From Branchiostoma floridae (taxonomy: Eukaryota; Chordata; Leptocardii; Amphioxiformes; Branchiostomatidae), in NCBI RefSeq assembly GCF_000003815.2, contig NC_049987.1:24573015-24637014 (forward strand): a stretch of DNA of 64,000 bases, given 5' to 3'. Below, piece after piece: positions 1 to 10,999 of the stretch (positions within the stretch are counted from its first letter, which is position 1; every line of letters starts with the position of its first letter). A program made the position numbers and the translations under genes. A model generated the notes under the pieces. It had not been told where the DNA came from. It saw only the letters and a program-made list of their open reading frames with translations, and ran no database searches.

Positions 1-327
1 GATGCCTAGGGGGTGTTATCACTGCAATGTTTAGAAAATTTACAATGTCCGGAAACAATCCAACTAAAAATCATGTACAGTTCCATTTGAATTTTTTTTT
101 TTTGTCCAGAGTGTTGTCTATCCTTATATGAGTCCTGCAAATAAAGTGTATAGCTGATATTTTAAGAGAAACATTTGGAGGAAATGACATGCAATGCACA
201 CGGATATATATGTAAGTACTCAGGTGTTCAACCAGAATCCCATGATCACACATCAAAGCTTCGGTAACTTCCGCAAAGACTTTTCCGTCTTCTTTGAACT
301 TCTCCGGGGGCCTTTATACAAATACTG

Positions 328-1095
328 GTGTTCAACTGAAGAGCAATGCAAACACATGCACTTCCTTGCGAAGGTCGCACATCTGAGGCAACAGCACCTT
401 AAGAAGATGTAGTTGCACTTCTTCATGTTTGCTCGAGGATTAAGGAAGAACTTTGTGGCAATGAGGGTTGGATTAAGTTAGCTTTGTTCTGGCTTTGTTT
501 CTAAAGCTGTGTTTATAAAGCTGTGATTTGACCACAGTGCTTGACAATTGTGTACAAATTGTCAAATCCAGGAAAAGGTTGATTTTCATCACGTGATTGT
601 GCAGATGTTAGTCTATAAATTCAAAATATCTCCTTTACTTGTGATGACTCACAGAGTTAGGCAGTTTGGTGGAGTGTACTTTGTTTTGTACAACTGAGTT
701 CTTGGTGTTATGTTCAGCTGAAGAGTAATTCAAACACATGTACTTCCTCACACAGTTTTCAGATCTGAGGAAATGACACCATAAGACGATGTAGTTTTAC
801 TTCTTCATATTTGCTCGAGGATTAAGGAAGGACTTTGAAGCAGCGAGGGTGGGATTAAGTAAGCTTTGTTCTGGCTTTGTTTCTTAAGCTCCTATTTAGC
901 TGCCTGGTGTACTTGAGTTGCATATCCCCAAAGTATGTCACTAGGGATAACACACGTGTTGAGAAAGACAGAAATTGTCAGGAAAAGTTGTTTTGTATCA
1001 CCTGATTGTGCAGATATAAGTCGTACTCCATAGATCTGAAATGTCTGTAATGATGAGGATTGCTGAGTTAGGCAGTTTGCCAGTGTTTACTGAAG
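328..1095. repeat. Diverged tandem duplication, about 0.4-kb unit
   Basis: The segment from about 328 to 680 (ending in a GTTAGGCAGTTTG motif) reappears from about 713 to 1090 in the same order. It has the same 'gctcgaggattaaggaag' core (about 433 and 814), the same 'gctttgttctggctttgttt' stretch and the same 'gattgtgcagat' stretch. The copies differ by many substitutions and indels, so the duplication is old. No reading frame is preserved between them and I see no coding function. Confidence 0.7.
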
Positions 1096-1205
1096 AACAC
1101 TGAATATGTGATACAGCTCTTTTCTCAAGGAGAGTCCACAACAACACCAAGTGTCTAACAGGTGTTTTGATTTCCGAAAATAATTTAATCAGGTTGGTGG
1201 AATAT

Positions 1206-1344
1206 AGGATATGGGAGAATTCTTTCACACAACCAGTAGGTACTTACTCCAGTCAGAAGTTCTGACAAAGGTGTCTGAGAGGCATCGAATTGTAAGCCAA
1301 GTAAGTACCTACTGGTTGTATAAAAGAATTCTCCCATGTCCTAG
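1206..1344. repeat. Long hairpin (inverted repeat with about 35-bp arms)
   Basis: The left arm (about 1206-1250, including ggagaattctttcacacaac) is the reverse complement of the right arm (about 1300-1344) with few mismatches. The 50-bp loop holds a decayed copy of a motif (ctgacaaaggtgtctgagag) that also occurs, better preserved, on the minus strand at 17510-17539. This is probably a fragment of a mobile element. Confidence 0.65.
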
Positions 1345-2048
1345 GTGTTTTATTGTATGCAGTATCAGGGGGAGGGGGGTCAATGATCGATGATGGACAG
1401 ACACAGGATAAAGGCTTATTGACAGTTATCTGTGATGAGATACAACGCTTTCCTCTAGAAGAGCCCAGAAATCTAACAGGTGTTTTGGAGTCTACCGTGC
1501 CAGAAGGGGTGAGTCTGTGATGGACAGACTGCCCAGGGTAACATATGACAGGGTCATCAGAGGAATGTGACCTTCACATCATCCTCCTCAGACATGAAGG
1601 TGGGGTTCCATTCCCCACCACCCCCCTCCCCCCAGCTGTCACAACAAGCTCCATAGATCACCATAGGAGCTGATAGGGCAACACCAGCTTAATTTTATGG
1701 ATGCCATCCTTTGGAGCCACCAAAACTAATGCGAGCGGGAAAAAAAAAGATAAAATCCAAAAAAAACGCTGCTAAACCACAGGACTGTGGAGACACCAAA
1801 TTACTAATGCGCGTGGCTGAAAAAATCCAACAATTACAAAATGTTGCCGAACCACAGGACATCTCGTCCATTCTTTCCCAGGCTTGGTTTGTGCGATGTT
1901 CACCTCCAGCAAGACTGTAAGAGACAATCGTCGCGATTTCAACAAAACTTTTTATTGCCATTCTTGTTTAAAGAGGCAAACAAGGGCACTGTTGCCCCAT
2001 GCCCTGACCATGTGCCCCCTTACCCTGGAGAGCAGATCCTCTGGCAAG

Positions 2049-2255
2049 CATACTGTAAAATTTTAGTTCGCATGGGGGGGGGGGGGGGGGATTTAATTTT
2101 GCGGTAGGGGGAAAAATGACTTTTCGCAGTGGTTTTAATTTTGCGGTAGGGGGAAAAATGACTTTTCACAGTGGTTTTAATTTTGCGGTAGCACCATGCC
2201 TTGCAAACCGTGAACATTAAACCACCGCAAAAGTTTCTGCATTTAACGTTATAGT
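2049..2255. mobile_element. Decayed copy of the 'ctgtaaatgcagaaa' MITE family
   Basis: It starts with tactgtaaaatttt and ends with the inverse end 'gtttctgcatttaac'. It shares the 'accgcaaaa' and 'gcaccatg' landmarks of the better preserved copies at 13784 and 18375. A 41-bp stretch (around 2094-2164) is duplicated in tandem, and a poly-G run (2071-2090) sits inside. It is noncoding. Confidence 0.6.
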
Positions 2256-2901
2256 ATTCTAATTGACAAAGGATGCTATTGGATGACAATTGTGTCCCAA
2301 TTTTCTTAAATTTTTAGAACAGGCGAAAATCAATGCATGTACAGATGTCATCCATAAAGTTAAGTCAGTGTGGCCTTATGTAGGTGTGTTGTGATAGCTT
2401 TCCCCTAAGAGACAAGGACATTTGTAGGGAGGGATTCAACAGAAATATGTGACATGAACATTCTGATACCCTCACTGGGAGTATTGTTGACAAGTTCTGT
2501 GCAGACAGGTTTTATTGACCCATATTTCAAAGTTTCATTCAACATTCAAGAGATACAAGACGTTTTTTATTGAAATATTCCAGTAAGACACTGACCTTAC
2601 AATGGTTGATCATTATTGTCTTGACAACATAACATGTATGCATCTAAAAGATAACACTCATGTGAAGGTTCAAATCCCATGACTTTCAAAGTCTTTCAAA
2701 GCCTCTCAAAGCCTCTCTAATCCCAAATTTGAACTTGCAGATAATGATCCTTCTTTTCTTTTTTCAACCTTCACACATGTACATGTAACATTCTCTTTGG
2801 ACTAAGACTTTCTTCAAGAGTTGAAGGAAAGCTCTATTATCAATCATCTGGACTCTGGTTCATATCAGAGATTTCAGCAGTGAAGCATTTTCAGTTTGCC
2901 T

Positions 2902-3106
2902 TGAACTTTGAATCACTCCAAACTGACAATGCTTAACAGATGACAAATGCAGTGTGCGCTCTCTGACACTGGACTTAAACATGAACCAGAACTCAAGTTG
3001 CATATGAGTCATAAGATGTACATGAAAGAGATCTGTACAATATGTCTGCTTTGAACTCTGAATCACACCAACCCCAAGACAATGCTTAACAGATGACAAA
3101 CGCAGC
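2902..3106. repeat. Direct duplication of about 50 bp
   Basis: The sequence at 2902-2952 (tgaactttgaatcac...acagatgacaaatgcag) recurs at 3053-3106 with about 90 percent identity. The 100 bp between the copies is not related. Confidence 0.65.
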
Positions 3107-3199
3107 ATACTACTTTAGAGTGCTAAAAGCTTTCTAAGACTTAAACTTTTGAACCAGAACTCCAACAGTTTTGCAGTGTATCAAGCTCTGTAGGTTCTT

Positions 3200-3264
3200 C
3201 TGCAATGGGACACTAGGTTGTCTGTTGGTTCACTTGACTTACAGGCACAATGTCCCATTGCAGC
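3200..3264. repeat. Small hairpin
   Basis: tctgcaatgggaca at about 3199 pairs with tgtcccattgcag at about 3252. The arms are 13 bp and the loop about 40 bp. No element ends are recognised. Confidence 0.5.
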
Positions 3265-3434
3265 GGGGGAAAAGCAGTACAAGGGGTATCCTATTGGGAA
3301 GAGCGTTTTCCCTTAAGATGTACAAAACTTTCTGTTCCCACCATTTCCTTTCTGGAAATTTCTACTCAACTCTTGCCAAAGTGGAAAAGGGCCAACAGCC
3401 ACAGGGTACTGCCTCCCCAAGTTGTCTGTGATAT

Positions 3435-3655
3435 TGGAGGGTCCACATGGGGGTTCCTACAAGACTTAATGCTTAATTCATAAGAACATCGTAGCTATGT
3501 GTTACGCTAAAATCAAGAAAGGCAATTATGCAAAATTTGGTTGCTTCGCTACAAAATAGGTGAATAGGCAGCTTTACTGATTGTGGAAAACTTTTTAAAA
3601 GGCTATCTACAACAGAAAGGGGACATGCATACCCTCCGGTATGGGGGCTGAATAG
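3435..3655 (-). mobile_element. Decayed member of the GAGGGTC family
   Basis: Both ends carry gagggtc / accctc, and the interior has the family landmarks in reverse (tgttacgctaaaatcaag, gaaaggcaatta, aataggcagc). Compare the better copies at 4228-4477 and 40232-40432. No clean target duplication is visible here. Confidence 0.5.
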
Positions 3656-4227
3656 TTGGGGAAACAAAATGTTTCTAAAAACAGTCTGGGAATTAGCATT
3701 GTTGTACCAGAGCCATGTTTCTAAATAGAACATAAATCAAGAACACAGTATACTGAACTTGAATTACCTCCAGACTAGTCCATCTGCTACATTCAGGGGG
3801 TGGTCGGTAAATTTTTAAAAAATCCATTCTCCTTTGCTTCAATAGCTCCCTTGAAACTTCTCAGGAATCACTGAAGGTTCAAACTAAAAACAGATAAGTT
3901 ATATCGCCAAAGTTTACCTTGAAAATATTGCAGTTTGAAACCACAGTCCATCAACTTATTTAATGCATGGTCACTTCAGATATATGTATGTTGGAGTTCA
4001 TAAAAGTGTCACAAAGGTCTGGCATTAACGTTTGCAGTCAGGTGAAGTCAGTTTCTATGGCAGCACCTATTGAGGTCTCTCCTCTGTCCTTGAAGAGACA
4101 CTTGTTATCCTCAAGGTCAATCCCAAGGTCAAACAGGCAATCCATCTTCCTTTATCTTCCTTGAGGCTAACTTCCTACAACAGGAAGATACATGTCATGT
4201 AGATGTTGTTCTGATTCAAAGTCAAAT

Positions 4228-4477
4228 GAGGGTCTCCATGCTCCATGCAAGGAGGTTAAAAAGTCTTTTTTAACCTCCTTGCTCCATGCTAGGGTGTAGG
4301 CAGCCTATTTATTTCCCATAACTCGTAGGGAACACCACCTTTAATATCTAGTACGTAATTCGTAGCCAGACGTCCAAATTTAGGGTGATTGCCTTTCTTG
4401 ATTTAGCGTAATACATCTGCTAGGGGGTTCTTTTGAATTCAGCGAAAATCATTGTCTGAACCCCCATGCAGACCCTC
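4228..4477 (+). mobile_element. GAGGGTC-family MITE with 6-bp target duplication
   Basis: The ends are GAGGGTCTCCATG and CATGCAGACCCTC (inverted), about 12 bp. It is flanked on both sides by TCAAAT (4222-4227 and 4478-4483), a perfect 6-bp target duplication. The interior includes the family landmarks ggcagcctatt, gatttagcgtaatac and ttgaattcagcg. A small palindrome (aaggaggttaaaaag ... cttttttaacctcctt, 4251-4283) is nested inside and flanked by 'ctccatgc' repeats. It is noncoding, and the superfamily is not clear from the duplication length. Confidence 0.75.
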
Positions 4478-5368
4478 TCAAATGGCTGAGCTTGCCATCC
4501 TTCCAGATGTACAGGCATCTTGTTTAATACAGTCATGAAAGATGTAACTCTTTACTAGCCATATTGATTGCATTTGGGTTCAAGGCCAAGTTAGGCACCT
4601 TCTAATGAAATTTGTAGTGTATCAGATCAGAACAAATTGGCGATGATCACAGCAGTAGAACCCCTAGAAGGGCGCTATAAAAGGTTTATGCTAGAATCAT
4701 TACCACCAATCCAACAGCACATAAACTAGTCCGTAGATAACTTTTGTGGGCAGTTGTGCTCCCGTTGAGGGAGCTCCTAGGAACCGTCTTTGATATCCTT
4801 GGAGAAAAATTTCAACCTGAGGCCGGACCTTGTTCAAGGGTGTGCCAACTTGGACCTGTTCCAGCATGCCTTGGGGTGTCATCAGGACCACCTGTCAGCA
4901 AGGTAACCTCCGGAGGCAAAAGTCTTCTCCACAACTTTGAACTGATAAATTCTCCCACCATGACAACAGGCCGCCAGCCTCCGGTGTATACAAACTTTTG
5001 CACAGTGCGGTATATGAAAGGTTAGGTTGTTATAGGGTTGGGAAGATGCTAGCTTTGTGCCAAGTTGCTCTGTTGCCAGTTGGCAAGCAAGGGGAGAAAG
5101 CTAGGTATTCCTCTTTTCTTTACAAGTTGTCTCAACCCCCATGCAGACCCTCAAGGGAAAGCTGCTTCTCATATCACAATACTTTACAAGTGAGAACAAG
5201 TCACATAAAAGTTTTGAACCACCACCAGAAATTGATTGGCTAATTCCTTGTACCACTTAAAGTAAAAAAGGACCTGCAAGATTTTTATTGACAATGACAA
5301 TGAATCAGTTAAAGCTTTGAAGACTTGCTTTGTAGTCTAGTACTATGCATTCATTTTCAACTCTGTTG

Positions 5369-5735
5369 GGCCACACCAATTTAATTTCTTGGTTCACGGA
5401 TTCGCTCGCTCCTATTTTTTGGAAAAAAAAATAAAAATAAAAAGTGCTACTCAGCAAATTTTCACCATTAATGAAACCATTCACCAACTTTCTGGTGTAG
5501 CAAATTGGCCTTTATATTATAAGCTCCTTAAAGTGTGGGTACAGGTGCTGTTACTGTACAAAAATAGTGTTTTTGTACTTTTTTCAAGCTGAAAACTTTT
5601 TTTCTTTATGTTTTGGATTGGCCGTTACCTTTACCACAACCATTTTACAATTTTCATTTTTATTTTCATTTTGCCCTCTCGCTCCATATTTTTTATGAAA
5701 AAATCCGTGAACCAAGAAATTAAATTGGTGTGGCC
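5369..5735. mobile_element. Harbinger-like MITE, copy 1
   Basis: A 367-bp element with near-perfect inverted ends starting GGCCACACCAATTTAATTTC, more than 30 bp long. The flanks are TTG (5366-5368) and TTA (5736-5738), an eroded 3-bp duplication. It is nearly identical to the copy at 46255-46613. It is AT-rich and noncoding; the open frames across it come from its composition. Confidence 0.8.
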
Positions 5736-5991
5736 TTAAGAAAGCAATAAACTCTGATCTACCCATGAGTTTACTCCTTTGGAAACTGTTTTTCTTGAAT
5801 TTCAATTAAACAGCAAAAAAATCAATTTCCTCCAGCAGATGTTTTTTTTAAGTTCAAAGAAAGTGATGAAAATGTGCGTGGCATTGAGATTAACCATGAC
5901 TCAGGCGTGCACTTGGCAATGGGTTTGGGTGTTGGTCTTGGTAACAAGGAAAACTCCTACAAACATCAGCAGCCTGACGTTTCATCAAGTA

Positions 5992-6196
5992 CTGTAAAAT
6001 GGCTTAAGTTTGCGGTGATTTAATTCGTGGTGAAGAGAAATTGGAGTGTTTGCGATGGTTTTAAGTTTGTGATAGCACTCTAGTCACGTACTGTACTGTA
6101 ATGGAAAAGTTAGTGGTTTAAAGTTTGCAGTGATACGGTAATTGTGAAAACTTTTAACAGAAAACCACTGTGAAAATTTAAAGAATCACAGTAATG
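5992..6196. mobile_element. Highly decayed copy of the 'ctgtaaatgcagaaa' MITE family
   Basis: It begins tactgtaaaatgg and contains gcggtgatttaattcg, 'cgatggttttaag' and 'aaaaccactgtgaaaa', which match the 203-bp copy at 18375. CpG sites have mostly decayed to TpG/CpA, as expected of an old methylated copy. Confidence 0.5.
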
Positions 6197-6199
6197 AGT

Positions 6200-7913
6200 C
6201 CTGACAACCTGGGAGTTAGCAGTGAGTGAAGGCACTTGTGGGGGGTGTGAAATCTGGATTTCTTGCCTGCCAATTATAGATCCCCCCATGGGACCCCCAT
6301 CTGCCACAATAAGTTTTGGTCCAAACTTTTCATATCTTCAACCTGTTGGCACTATTTTGGCCTCTCTTCTCAGCTTTGCAGGTGTGCCTTTTAGTACAAT
6401 TTGGACACCAGACAAGGACATTGTATTGGCACGATGTAAACTGTATCTCTGTTACATACTTTGTCTGACCCTTGCCTCTTCCCTCATGACCTCATGATCA
6501 ATGAAAAGCGGCTTTCAGGCCAATTGGAGCTTTCATGAATAAACAAAGGTTCAAACAAAGAAATTGTACGTGACTTTTGTATATCAAATGTTACCCATCT
6601 GCATGATGCACAATTGTCCAGGTGTTACTTCCCTACTTCTGTGTTTTGGCACAAACTTGTTTCTGATTAATCTAAAATCTTGTCTGAAGCTTGGAAATGG
6701 ATTATGATGTTGTTTACATATACTATATAGGGAAAAGTCACATTGATTGTTACCAAATGCAGGTAGTTGACAGTTCCTGTAGTATCATTTTGTTGTACTT
6801 TGTCAACTTAGTTGTTTTAAAGGAAAACTGCAAGCATTATGCAATACTTTCTAAGAGGATCTATTTTAAATTAGATACAGAGATGTCTCCAGGACCCATC
6901 CTTCCATCCAGGGATGGACATTTTCTTGTTGGGACAAACAACAATGTCACCATGCCTGTCCAACAAATTTGAACTTCATGACATGAAATTAATGAAAAAT
7001 GTATTTTTGTAGTCTTAAAATAACAGATTTAGCAACAAAATTAACAGCATTTGCTTCAAATCAATGAGCAAGACAGGAAAAAATAAAAGCTAGAGACAGC
7101 CCTGCCGGAATGGCTGGAAGTTACGACACTTCCGAAATATCTTGCAACAAGACATGATTTACTTATTACCATCTTAAGTTTCCTGTGTGCAATATCTTAT
7201 GTAATAAATCCCCAATTTACTAGCCAGTAGTCTGGATTTATGGACTCAAGTGTTTGCCCTGGAGCTCATGTTGTCTCTTTCTGAAACCTTTCATAATGAT
7301 ATTTTATCATCACATGTCTACTAAGGAATTTACTTTTTTGACCCTAAGGAATGTTTACTTGTCATAAGTTGTAAATTTTGTTTCCATGACAAGGCCATAC
7401 TGATTTGATTATATGGATGACATTCTCTGGGCACCGCAAAACAGATGAGAGTGTGCGTGGAAAAAAGTAAGGCGAAGAAAGAAAAGAAGAAAAGTTGTAA
7501 ATGTAAAGTGGAAGAAATTCTTTTTTGTTCTTTCGCATGTTCTTTGACTTTGATGTTGAATTTTGGGTACTGTAAATCCGTTTTCTTTTTTTCTTCTTTT
7601 TTTAGCATTTTACGGCATAAAGATTATTTCCTCATTTTGCCTCTTTGAGTGATTTTGATGATACTCGCAGATGATGCACGTGTGGAATCATCTACAAGTC
7701 AAAGTGTCCTAAATATACAAACTATAGAGTCCATTATGTATTTGGTAGTAGTACTTAGCGTTTATTTTTTTATTTTTTTTAACCAGAGTTTTAATGCAAA
7801 AAGCTATTCAAGGCTGACTTCTATCCAAGCTTTACTGTATCAGACTAGACCCTGTGACTGACATGACAGTTATTCCAGGAGGAACCACATCACAGTAGGC
7901 TGCACAAGCCTAA
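6200..7913. other. No gene seen
   Basis: AT-rich sequence without recognised exons, RNA genes or repeats. Open frames of 60-93 codons here lack family features and splice context. It ends at the first N-run. Confidence 0.6.
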
Positions 7914-8680
7914 NNNNNNNNNNNNNNNNNNNNNNNNNNNNNNNNNNNNNNNNNNNNNNNNNNNNNNNNNNNNNNNNNNNNNNNNNNNNNNNNNNNNNNN
8001 NNNNNNNNNNNNNNNNNNNNNNNNNNNNNNNNNNNNNNNNNNNNNNNNNNNNNNNNNNNNNNNNNNNNNNNNNNNNNNNNNNNNNNNNNNNNNNNNNNNN
8101 NNNNNNNNNNNNNNNNNNNNNNNNNNNNNNNNNNNNNNNNNNNNNNNNNNNNNNNNNNNNNNNNNNNNNNNNNNNNNNNNNNNNNNNNNNNNNNNNNNNN
8201 NNNNNNNNNNNNNNNNNNNNNNNNNNNNNNNNNNNNNNNNNNNNNNNNNNNNNNNNNNNNNNNNNNNNNNNNNNNNNNNNNNNNNNNNNNNNNNNNNNNN
8301 NNNNNNNNNNNNNNNNNNNNNNNNNNNNNNNNNNNNNNNNNNNNNNNNNNNNNNNNNNNNNNNNNNNNNNNNNNNNNNNNNNNNNNNNNNNNNNNNNNNN
8401 NNNNNNNNNNNNNNNNNNNNNNNNNNNNNNNNNNNNNNNNNNNNNNNNNNNNNNNNNNNNNNNNNNNNNNNNNNNNNNNNNNNNNNNNNNNNNNNNNNNN
8501 NNNNNNNNNNNNNNNNNNNNNNNNNNNNNNNNNNNNNNNNNNNNNNNNNNNNNNNNNNNNNNNNNNNNNNNNNNNNNNNNNNNNNNNNNNNNNNNNNNNN
8601 NNNNNNNNNNNNNNNNNNNNNNNNNNNNNNNNNNNNNNNNNNNNNNNNNNNNNNNNNNNNNNNNNNNNNNNNNNNNNNNN
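7914..8680. other. Assembly gap (767 N)
   Basis: A run of N; content unknown. Confidence 1.
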
Positions 8681-8810
8681 GGCTGACTCCCCTAGCGGTA
8701 CGGTGACTCTATTTGTCCAATTTCGACAATTAGACCATCAAACCACGAAGCCTGGTAGAGGCTAGTGGCCACAGTGACATGTCCAACCTGGCGAGGTCAT
8801 GTGACTTCCT

Positions 8811-8824
8811 GTTGCCATGGCAAC
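8811..8824. promoter_or_regulatory. Candidate RFX X-box
   Basis: GTTGCCATGGCAAC is a perfect palindrome and fits the RFX consensus GTNRCC(N0-3)RGYAAC exactly. RFX factors commonly control ciliary genes. No gene start is visible nearby, so function is unproven. Confidence 0.4.
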
Positions 8825-8935
8825 AGAACAGACTGAAATGCTTAATTGCTGTGTGGTGTTTGTGTTGTGTTATGGAACAGCTTAGGTGTCACACTGACAC
8901 ATCCAACCTGGCAATGCATGGTCACATGGCTTTCT

Positions 8936-8949
8936 GTTACCATGGTAAC
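8936..8949. promoter_or_regulatory. Candidate RFX X-box (second copy)
   Basis: GTTACCATGGTAAC also fits the RFX consensus and is a perfect palindrome. It differs from the first site (8811) by a compensated pair of changes that keeps the palindrome. Confidence 0.4.
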
Positions 8950-8955
8950 TGAAGC

Positions 8956-9515
8956 TTGCAGCTGAGGGCTATAGGCTTTGGATTTCAAGTGCATAGTGAT
9001 ATTTTGAAGTCTTTCTGTCCTACTCTTTATTTGAAAGCCAATGTTGTTGATTTTCTTGGTTAAATCTGTAATCATAACCTTAAAAGAAATATAACTTCAT
9101 CAATTTCATGTTAAGAAGTTCAGATTTTTTGCACAGATGGGAAAAAAAATTTTGTCCATCCCTGTCTTCTGTGTGCTAAATTTTGTCAGTAATCCACACC
9201 CTTTCATGTTGTTTCAAAGTTTCCTGTCCAGCCTGGTGAACTTTTGTTGAACATCTCTTGGAGTAAAACCCACAGATAAGTAGTAAAACTGAAAGGCCTT
9301 CCAAGAGGAGAAATATCAGCTGCCATATCTCTGACTCATACAATGTTATTTATCATAATCCTTGAGTAAATCCACTTGGGGCAACACTGTAAAAGAAGAA
9401 ATGTTCAAGGGGATTTCATATCGCAGTAAGGGAAAAATAATAGTGTTCATGGTGGTCTCAAGTTCACTGTGGTCTCAAGTTCACTGTTGAAGCAGGCAGG
9501 CTTAGGACAGAAAAA
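8956..9515. other. No gene seen
   Basis: Unannotated noncoding sequence. A 17-bp direct repeat (ggtctcaagttcactgt) is present near 9450-9485. Confidence 0.5.
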
Positions 9516-9519
9516 TACT

Positions 9520-9612
9520 GTAGAGTACAGTAGTTTGAAGTTTGTGGTGAAGAGGTTGCTGCAAAAATCGCAAACATAAAACCACAGAGAACATTTCGCC
9601 CTTTGCAGTATA
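9520..9612. mobile_element. Short, old fragment of the 'ctgtaaatgcagaaa' MITE family
   Basis: It contains 'cagtagtttgaagtttgtggtgaagagg', 'cgcaaacataaaaccac' and 'gaacatttcgccctttgcagta', recognisable against the copy at 13784. The ends are eroded. Confidence 0.45.
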
Positions 9613-9781
9613 TACTTTATTTGGGGAAACCATGTTGATGACCGGAGATCTCTGTGAAGGCTTTAGTGGTGACTAGCAGGTCCATCTGGGCTCCAGTGCT
9701 GAGAGCTACGAGGGGCGTGCAATTAGTAATGGTCCTGACCCATTTCCCATAGCAGGAGATTAATGAAACTTGGCACAGTTA

Positions 9782-9862
9782 TTAGTCTTTCTCTTCATAG
9801 GAATCACCCAGAGTTATGCATTTCTCCCATCGTTTGATGCAGCTCTGGACACCGATTTTGTA
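9782..9862 (-). pseudogene. Mariner transposase, C-terminal tail in a shifted frame
   Basis: Read on the minus strand from 9862, one frame gives YKIGVQSCIKRWEKCI and continues to a stop (TAA) at 9782-9784. The RWEKCI motif followed by a short acidic tail is the usual C-terminus of mariner transposases. It is one frame away from the N-terminal fragment upstream, so an internal deletion joined the two ends out of frame. Confidence 0.85.
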
Positions 9863-10103
9863 GGACACCCCAGGTTGGTCCTCCAACTGATGCCTCATCA
9901 ATGGCACAAGAGGGACGACCAGGTCTGGGAGCTGTTTCCACAGACTTCCAGCCACGTTTGAATTCAGGATGCCAGCGTTTTACAAGGTCATATGATGGGG
10001 CATCATCACCATAAGTTTCATTTATTTCATCAAAAGTCTTCTTTGGTGTGCGTCCTTTCAAATACAAAAACCGGATCACTGCGCGACACTCAACTGGTTC
10101 CAT
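9804..10103 (-). pseudogene. Mariner transposase, N-terminal DNA-binding fragment
   Basis: The start codon is at 10101-10103. The first 60 residues match the mariner helix-turn-helix region: AVIRFLYLKGRTPKKTF near residues 8-24, a DLVKRWHPEFKRG stretch near 39-51, then APRPGRPS near 58-65, the linker that precedes the second helix-turn-helix in intact mariner proteins. Homology stops shortly after. The whole catalytic core (DDD/DDE triad) is absent, and the remaining codons up to 9804 read the C-terminal end in the wrong frame. Intact mariner transposases are about 340-350 residues, so this is a deleted copy, not a small functional protein. Confidence 0.9.
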
Positions 10104-10506
10104 TTCACACCTGGTCCATTTCGCACCTGACTAAGTTCAAACACCAGTAAATCAGAAACCACAATTAGTTCAGAGCTGTCTTTTGCAACATAACCCATAG
10201 AGATATGAATTATTACACATACAAAATTTCATTTAGATCAGACAACTGGAAGTGGGTCAGGACCATGACTTATTGCACGCCCCTCGTATGCTGCTGATAA
10301 GTCCTGTCCGCTACTGATAAGGGTGATGAGTGGTTGGGAAAGGCTGGCTTTACAGTGTAACATATGGCAAGGTGGGTTATATCGTTATAATTTATATATA
10401 ATGTATTACGTCCATGGTTACATGATGTAAAGTCTGACATCATTTCAGCTAGCTGGGTGTCATGGTTGGATCTTGGGAGGATGTTTTCTCAATAAAACCA
10501 TAAAGC

Positions 10507-10715
10507 TATTCATTCATTCATTTATTCATTCATTCATTCATTCAATCATTCATTCATTTCACCCATTCATTCATTTATTTACATTGTACACATTCATTCA
10601 CTCATTCATCCATCTACCCATTCATTCACTCATCCATCCATCTACCCATTCATTCATTCACTCACTCATTCACTCATCCATCCATTTACTCATTGATCCA
10701 TCCATCTATTCATTA
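10507..10715. repeat. (ATTC)n-type microsatellite, imperfect
   Basis: About 200 bp of attcattc, tcatccatc and ttcactca variants. The 115-codon open frame over it (rich in Ile, His, Ser) is produced by the repeat. Confidence 0.95.
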
Positions 10716-10999
10716 ATTTTATTAAGAAAAGTCTATGACCTTAAACTTGACATTCAAGTATCGTCAAATTTGGGGTCTTGGGAGGAACAGATTCAAAAGA
10801 TTAACTTTGTAATGCCTTAATATGAACTTATGGCTTGTATCAACTGTTATGACACCACATACAGATTCAAGGCTACTATCAGAATCATTCAGGGTCTTGT
10901 GCATTCTTCTGACTCAAAAAGCTACCTTCGCATTCCAACACCATGTTATAACCAAGATTGCAGACAGAGACCTTGTCTTAGCTGTGTTGTTGACAGAGA

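Larger units (their letters stand above)
8770..8955. repeat. Diverged direct duplication, each copy holding an X-box-like palindrome
   Basis: 'gacatgtccaacctggcgaggtcatgtgacttcctgtt' (about 8775) is echoed by 'gacacatccaacctggcaatgcatggtcacatggctttctgtt' (about 8896). Each copy runs directly into a perfect 14-bp palindrome (8811-8824 and 8936-8949). Confidence 0.65.
9709..10286 (-). mobile_element. Deletion derivative of a mariner transposon
   Basis: A 578-bp element flanked by the dinucleotide TA (9707-9708 and 10287-10288), the target duplication of Tc1/mariner elements. Its inverted repeats begin CGAGGGGCGTGCAAT at the left and end ATTGCACGCCCCTCG at the right, and the arms match over about 30 bp. 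The minus strand encodes the N-terminal and C-terminal ends of a mariner transposase, with the catalytic middle missing. It cannot encode active transposase but keeps ends that a transposase could use. Confidence 0.9.

Noticed and set aside
10473-10820. 115-codon Ile/His/Ser-rich frame
   Set aside because: Produced by the ATTC microsatellite.
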